Part shown: positions 29,751 to 32,647 of the stretch, piece by piece
Layout: every line of letters begins with the position of its first letter
How positions within the stretch are numbered: position 1 is the first letter of the stretch
Virus record (IMG/VR): IMGVR_UViG_3300025086_000123
Location: 1-32,647 of that record
Length of the DNA stretch: 32,647 nucleotides
Source of the DNA: a virus
Reading direction: 5' to 3' (one strand)
The notes under the pieces: generated by a model
Seen by the model: the letters and a program-made list of their open reading frames with translations, nothing else
Databases searched by the model: none
Told to the model about the DNA's origin: nothing
Program-made: the position numbers and the translations under genes

Positions 29751-30365
29751 CTACTTCACCCACTCATATACTTTTTTAGTTTCTTTTATACGATGATCTA
29801 GACCTGTATAGCCGCCGTTAATCCGTTTGGTTAGACGTTTAATTGCACCATCATTAACACCCTCATCACATATTTTCCATAGGTTGTTTGCCTTGAAGAA
29901 CCAAATGGCTGTATCCATCGCGTAATCTTCTTCTAGAAGAGATGGATCTGTTAAAACTTCTGGCTTTCCCATATCACTAGAAAATGCTTTTACGTTGTTA
30001 TACCCTGTCAATTGGATAAAGCCTCGCCCTATGTATAGACTGGCTTTTTCTTTTGTGTCATTGCCCATTCTGCCAAAATATACGTTTTCAGCTAATGCCT
30101 TTGAGTTTCGGGCGTAAGGTTTTGCACTTTCTTTTGTGGGGAAGCGGCTAGGCCATACACGCATCATAGATTCTACAGAATAATTTAAGTTTTCTCTCAC
30201 AAAACGAAATGTACCTGATTCATGTATCACTTGCCCAAGCAAGTGTGCTCCACGCTCTGGAGACAGATCATAATGTTTTACAATACTCCGCGCTGTGTTG
30301 GGACCGAATGCTCCATCTGGGCTACACCCACACTTCTTTTGCAGTAGTTTTAATGCATTACTCAT
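29751..30365 (-). CDS. GH19-type endolysin
   Basis: A 204-aa peptidoglycan hydrolase of glycoside hydrolase family 19 (chitinase-like lysozyme). The catalytic Glu49 lies in QVIHESGTF and the second Glu58 in FVRENLNYS; the substrate-cleft signature YIGRGFIQLTGYNN is at 111-124, and KRINGGYTGLDHR follows near 180. The N-terminal 30 residues (LKLLQKKCGCSPDGAFGPNT) resemble a shortened peptidoglycan-binding repeat. There is no signal peptide, so release depends on a holin; candidate holin genes lie directly upstream. It would cause lysis at the end of infection. Confidence 0.9.
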   Translation of the reverse strand: MSNALKLLQKKCGCSPDGAFGPNTARSIVKHYDLSPERGAHLLGQVIHESGTFRFVRENLNYSVESMMRVWPSRFPTKESAKPYARNSKALAENVYFGRMGNDTKEKASLYIGRGFIQLTGYNNVKAFSSDMGKPEVLTDPSLLEEDYAMDTAIWFFKANNLWKICDEGVNDGAIKRLTKRINGGYTGLDHRIKETKKVYEWVK

Positions 30366-30377
30366 TTCTATTTACCC

Positions 30378-30665
30378 TTACTTTATGCCAGCCATATACA
30401 GCTTAACTTCAATCTCTTTCAGCCTGATTTCCATTGCTCTGACTCGGGCGATAGCATCAGCCACTTCCGGCGGCGGTTCAAAATCGTCAATCCAGTCATC
30501 GTTTTCCTCAACCTCAATAGCCAACATCTCTAAGTTGTGCTCCAAAAAACTTAACCGCTCACTAACCCCAAAATAAGCCCAGACACTTACCGCTGTAGCA
30601 GCAACCAACGCTAGTAGGTTTTTGAGAGGTATCGTAAACTCTGAGCTTTCGGAAAGTTTGGTCAT
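30378..30665 (-). CDS. Small membrane protein with coiled coil, possible spanin
   Basis: A 95-aa protein with one N-terminal membrane span (LLALVAATAVSVWAYFGVS, about 18-36) and a long acidic/charged helix afterwards (FLEHNLEMLAIEVEEND; ARVRAMEIRLKEIEVKLY). N-terminal anchor plus periplasmic coiled coil is the layout of inner-membrane spanins (Rz-like). No outer-membrane partner is found in or around the gene, so the spanin call is tentative. It lies between the holin-like gene (ATGA overlap) and the endolysin. Confidence 0.5.
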   Translation of the reverse strand: MTKLSESSEFTIPLKNLLALVAATAVSVWAYFGVSERLSFLEHNLEMLAIEVEENDDWIDDFEPPPEVADAIARVRAMEIRLKEIEVKLYMAGIK

Positions 30666-31048
30666 CGCTTCCTCTTAAAGAAGGCTTGCGCCCCTCTCAC
30701 ACCGAAACTCGCTGAAATTGCAATTCCAAGGCTGTAAAAATACCAGTCTGGCGCTTTGTTAAGCTGCTCAAATCCACGATCAACCCAGCCTTCTGCACCG
30801 GGTATCCAACATAAAATTAAGGGAATCGACAGGACAATTACGAAAAATTCGTCCTTCCAACTGGATTTTGCGCCTTCTGCCATAATGCGTTCCCAGTCGG
30901 CAACGCTTGTTTCTTTTGACATCAATATCTGAGCCTTGGCTTTGGCCTCGGTTAGCTTTAACTCTGCATTCGCGGCGTTCTTGTCCACTTTGCCTTGTAG
31001 CCAAGCGCCAGCGAGATTACTTACTGGGCCTATCAGTGCTTGTAGCAT
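30662..31048 (-). CDS. Three-TM holin-like protein
   Basis: The start is the ATG at 31048, preceded by GGAG seven bases away; an upstream in-frame ATG would overlap the previous gene more deeply without a ribosome site. The 128-aa product has an N-terminal amphipathic helix (LIGPVSNLAGAWLQGKVDKN), a charged helix rich in Ala/Lys/Glu, then SWKDEFFVIVLSIPLILCWI and a final hydrophobic segment (WYFYSLGIAISASFGVRGAQ). This is the pattern of the three-TM holins first described in gene-transfer agents. It would permeabilise the inner membrane for the endolysin. Confidence 0.68.
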   Translation of the reverse strand: MLQALIGPVSNLAGAWLQGKVDKNAANAELKLTEAKAKAQILMSKETSVADWERIMAEGAKSSWKDEFFVIVLSIPLILCWIPGAEGWVDRGFEQLNKAPDWYFYSLGIAISASFGVRGAQAFFKRKR

Positions 31049-31349
31049 TTTTGTTCTCCATTGCATTGAACCCGAAATATGCCGCAACAACTCCACTAGC
31101 TCCAATTACATAGACACTTGCTATATCCGTAATTAGCTCCGCAGCGCGTTCTAGCCCAGTCCACACGGCTATTACTATAATTATTGGGTAAAGCAGCATC
31201 CCAGCGGCACATGCTATTGTAAGCCGCCTCTGCGTGTCTCTCTTGGCGTTCTGATCGTCCATTCTCAGCCGACGATCTTCCATCATCAACGCACGCTCAT
31301 CCGCGTCGATCTTGCCGTTTGCGTTTAAGTCGTACTGTTCTTTTACCAT
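31017..31349 (-). CDS. Membrane protein with EF-hand loop
   Basis: A 110-aa membrane protein. Residues 7-18 (DLNANGKIDADE) match the 12-residue EF-hand calcium-binding loop: Asp1, Asn3, Asn5, Gly6, Ile8, Asp9 and Glu12. After a charged helix come two hydrophobic segments near 44-64 (AAGMLLYPIIIVIAVW) and 75-96 (ASVYVIGASGVVAAYFGF). The C-terminus is short and polar. It overlaps the holin-like gene by 32 nt and lies in the lysis cluster, so it may be a regulator or second holin controlled by calcium, an idea not tested. Confidence 0.72.
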   Translation of the reverse strand: MVKEQYDLNANGKIDADERALMMEDRRLRMDDQNAKRDTQRRLTIACAAGMLLYPIIIVIAVWTGLERAAELITDIASVYVIGASGVVAAYFGFNAMENKNATSTDRPSK

Positions 31350-31452
31350 CTAAGAAATACTCCGCTGCGCGTTTGTCTCGCGTTATTATAACAACTTTTT
31401 CTGATTTGTCATATACAACATATTTACCGCTTTTATTCTGGTGTAACCTCAA
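31297..31452 (-). CDS. 51-aa basic protein, TTG start, tentative
   Basis: A frame that fills the gap between two lysis-cluster genes and continues 53 nt into the EF-hand gene. Starting at TTG, it reads MRLHQNKSGKYVVYDKSEKV, then VIITRDKRAAEYFLDGK and a Lys/Arg-rich end. The pattern of two strands and a helix looks like a genuine small fold and similar little proteins occur in phages. There is no convincing ribosome site, and the ends overlap both neighbours, so this remains a tentative gene. Confidence 0.4.
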   Translation of the reverse strand: MRLHQNKSGKYVVYDKSEKVVIITRDKRAAEYFLDGKRTVRLKRKRQDRRG

Positions 31453-31597
31453 AACAATATGTCACTGTATTCTGATTAACGATTAAGACCTTGGCTTCAT
31501 TTTTAGCGCTAATGCACTCATTTCTGGAGCTAAATTGCCCCAACTCATAACTCGTTATGTTATTGTTAATTATGTGAAACCATACCAACACCCACAT
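31433..31597 (-). CDS. 54-aa small protein with N-terminal hydrophobic segment
   Basis: Begins MWVLVWFHIINNNITSYELG and ends with EAKVLIVNQNTVTYCFEVTP. It starts at the TGATG junction with the 156-aa gene, supporting translation. Two Cys residues (28 and 48) in a short domain behind a hydrophobic start suggest an exported or periplasmic protein with one disulphide. Function unknown; position makes a lysis-associated role conceivable. Confidence 0.6.
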   Translation of the reverse strand: MWVLVWFHIINNNITSYELGQFSSRNECISAKNEAKVLIVNQNTVTYCFEVTPE

Positions 31598-32067
31598 CAG
31601 TAGTTACCGTTCCGTTCATTATACAGGTACAATACGAAAACCAAAGACGCGATGCCGCCGAGGAGAAGAAGCCCAATGATAATTGTGTTTAAACAATTAT
31701 CTATGAACTCCTGCTTCTTGTACACTAGATCCTTCTGAATCTTTCGTTGCTCGGCTTCCATACGGAGAATTTCCTCCCAAGCAGACGGTCCATACGTCCA
31801 AGATATGTGACTTTTCAACTCCTCACGCATCTCTTTTGCTTTTTGCTTATGCGCCCAAAGCTCAATCGCGTCAGTTTCGGTGTTCGAAAACATCTTATAG
31901 GCGGGAGGTTTAAGCGCACGTTGCTCAAGATAATCAAGATCAGACATGGCCTTTGACCACTGGCCTACAGTCCCGGCCATGCCACTAATATCCCGGCCTA
32001 TGTCGATTGCTTGTTTAATCCCCTGAAAGCTAGCACTCAAAGCTGCCATTATTGTTACAGGGTCCAC
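31597..32067 (-). CDS. 156-aa helical protein with C-terminal membrane span
   Basis: GTG start giving MDPVTIMAALSASFQGIKQA, an N-terminus I recognise from many phage proteins of unknown function. The middle is helical and charged (HKQKAKEMREELKSHISWTY; EEILRMEAEQRKIQKDLVYK), and residues 131-149 form a membrane span (IIIGLLLLGGIASLVFVLY). It would be anchored with most of its mass in the cytoplasm. It follows the XhlA-like gene by a few bases, in a run of membrane proteins preceding the holin-like gene. Confidence 0.72.
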   Translation of the reverse strand: MDPVTIMAALSASFQGIKQAIDIGRDISGMAGTVGQWSKAMSDLDYLEQRALKPPAYKMFSNTETDAIELWAHKQKAKEMREELKSHISWTYGPSAWEEILRMEAEQRKIQKDLVYKKQEFIDNCLNTIIIGLLLLGGIASLVFVLYLYNERNGNY

Positions 32068-32071
32068 CTCA

Positions 32072-32266
32072 TCAACCCATCTTAGTTAATACAGCCACCA
32101 GTAGCGCAATGATAGAACCAGTAGCAGCCAACATAATGTGCTCCATCCTCTTGACACGACTGAACAAATCTTTGAACTGAATTTTTACTTCAGTCTTTAT
32201 GGCAATGACTTCTTTTTCCAAGCCATCAATCCTTTCATGTGCAGATGCTACTGTTCTTTTATCCAT
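32072..32266 (-). CDS. XhlA-like small membrane protein
   Basis: A 64-aa protein with a coiled-coil N-terminal half (AHERIDGLEKEVIAIKTEVK) and one C-terminal membrane span (IMLAATGSIIALLVAVL). This layout matches XhlA-family haemolysin-type proteins, which assist holins in some phages. Other small tail-anchored phage proteins look alike, so the family call is moderate. Start supported by AGGAATACCTACA-type spacing and by the absence of alternative ATGs. Confidence 0.58.
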   Translation of the reverse strand: MDKRTVASAHERIDGLEKEVIAIKTEVKIQFKDLFSRVKRMEHIMLAATGSIIALLVAVLTKMG

Positions 32267-32277
32267 TGTAGGTATTC

Positions 32278-32505
32278 CTAGTTTACGACTTCAGCCTCTT
32301 CGACTTCAACCTCAAGCGATTTAATTAGCATATCTGCAAAAGCCTGTTTGCCAACATGCAGTTGATCAAGATTGAACTGAGCAGATCCCACTTTACGATC
32401 AAGGTCTTTGATATGATTTACCATTACCTTTTGCTGATCTGTTAGCTCATCTTCAGTATAGTCTTTGTCGTTGATCGTAATGGTGTTTGTTTGTTTCTCA
32501 GCCAT
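32278..32505 (-). CDS. DUF6447-like small protein
   Basis: A 75-aa protein: NTITINDKDYTEDELTDQQK, then KDLDRKVGSAQFNLDQLHVG and an acidic C-terminus EVEVEEAEVVN. The I-N-D-K-x-Y-x-x-x-x-L-T-x-x-Q and L-D-R-K-x-x-x-A-Q-F-x-L-D-Q-L blocks are those I associate with DUF6447, common in marine phages. It has a strong ribosome site (AAAGGAG) before the ATG. Function unknown. Confidence 0.72.
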   Translation of the reverse strand: MAEKQTNTITINDKDYTEDELTDQQKVMVNHIKDLDRKVGSAQFNLDQLHVGKQAFADMLIKSLEVEVEEAEVVN

Positions 32506-32526
32506 TGTGATCTCCTTTCGGTTAAG

Positions 32527-32647
32527 TTAAGCAGCCCAAGGATTTCCAGAGGCTTCGGTGGGGTTAATTTGTTTATCGATAGCAGCGGCAATAGCCGCCT
32601 CAGTATCTTCTTGTGATACGTTCTCCCATACCCATGCCTGAGCTTGC
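32527..32647 (-). CDS. C-terminal end of a small phage protein, 5' end cut off
   Basis: Only the last 40 codons are visible: QAQAWVWENVSQEDTEAAIA and a tail INPTEASGNPWAA before the TAA. I recognise the tryptophan-rich W-x-W-x-N-V-x-x-x-D-x-E-A-A segment from short phage proteins of unknown function that lie near tail-fibre genes. The start lies beyond the right edge. Directly joining the two window ends would put it out of frame with the cut gene at the left edge. Confidence 0.72.
   Translation of the reverse strand, partial: QAQAWVWENVSQEDTEAAIAAAIDKQINPTEASGNPWAA

Overview
The window reads as most of the genome of a tailed double-stranded DNA bacteriophage with a P22-like (podovirus) head-portal and ejection architecture. 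The evidence is a large P22-type portal, a two-subunit terminase, a gp10-like DNA-stabilisation protein, three large Ala/Gly/Gln-rich ejection-type proteins, a GH19 endolysin and a cluster of small membrane proteins. The mix of families (DUF6378, DUF6447-like, XhlA-like, three-TM holin, SleB-type hydrolase, DUF3987 primase-helicase) and the moderate base composition recall phages of marine Alphaproteobacteria. That host assignment is inference. I see no integrase, tRNA, rRNA, CRISPR array or insertion sequence.

Layout. (1) 1-4606, minus strand: small terminase, large terminase, portal, then a Pro/Gln-rich gene cut by the left edge. (2) 4640-4740: a dense cluster of inverted repeats including a terminator. 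(3) 4737-7247, minus strand: nine short overlapping genes, three with DNA-binding signatures (192-aa HTH plus zinc-cluster protein, MarR-like protein, 129-aa HTH protein) and two small membrane proteins. (4) 7248-7706: a divergent, very AT-rich non-coding region with repeats around TGCAATAAATAA, a candidate replication origin or control region. (5) 7707-8403, plus strand: three very short genes separated by UUCG hairpins, ending with an XRE-type regulator. (6) 8465-11780, minus strand: XRE-like protein, PrimPol-DUF3987 helicase, DUF6378 protein, N6-type DNA methyltransferase. (7) 11881-17530, plus strand: a tightly coupled replication/recombination operon (DUF7173-like protein, SleB-like hydrolase, 23-aa microprotein, Sak4-like ATPase, DUF669 protein, Cas4-like nuclease, SF2 helicase, VRR-NUC nuclease). 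(8) 17555-20271, plus strand: three genes each with its own promoter, two of them followed by strong terminators, then two very small genes. One of the three encodes a papain-like (C39-like) cysteine peptidase. (9) 20274-32647, minus strand: ejection proteins, a GNAT acetyltransferase, gp10-like protein, endolysin, lysis and membrane proteins, and a gene cut by the right edge.

How it fits together. The early genes leave the AT-rich centre in both directions. A recurring promoter (TTGNAA, 16-17 bp, TATRTT-like) is seen five times, and in four cases its spacer holds the inverted repeat TGACA-NN-TGTCA, so several early units are probably shut off by one phage repressor. No DNA polymerase gene is visible. 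Replication would use the PrimPol-helicase, with Sak4, DUF669, Cas4-like and VRR-NUC proteins supplying recombination and nuclease functions, and a host polymerase is presumably recruited. Capsid, scaffold and tail-fibre genes are absent. The two cut end genes do not join in frame, so the window is not simply a complete circle.
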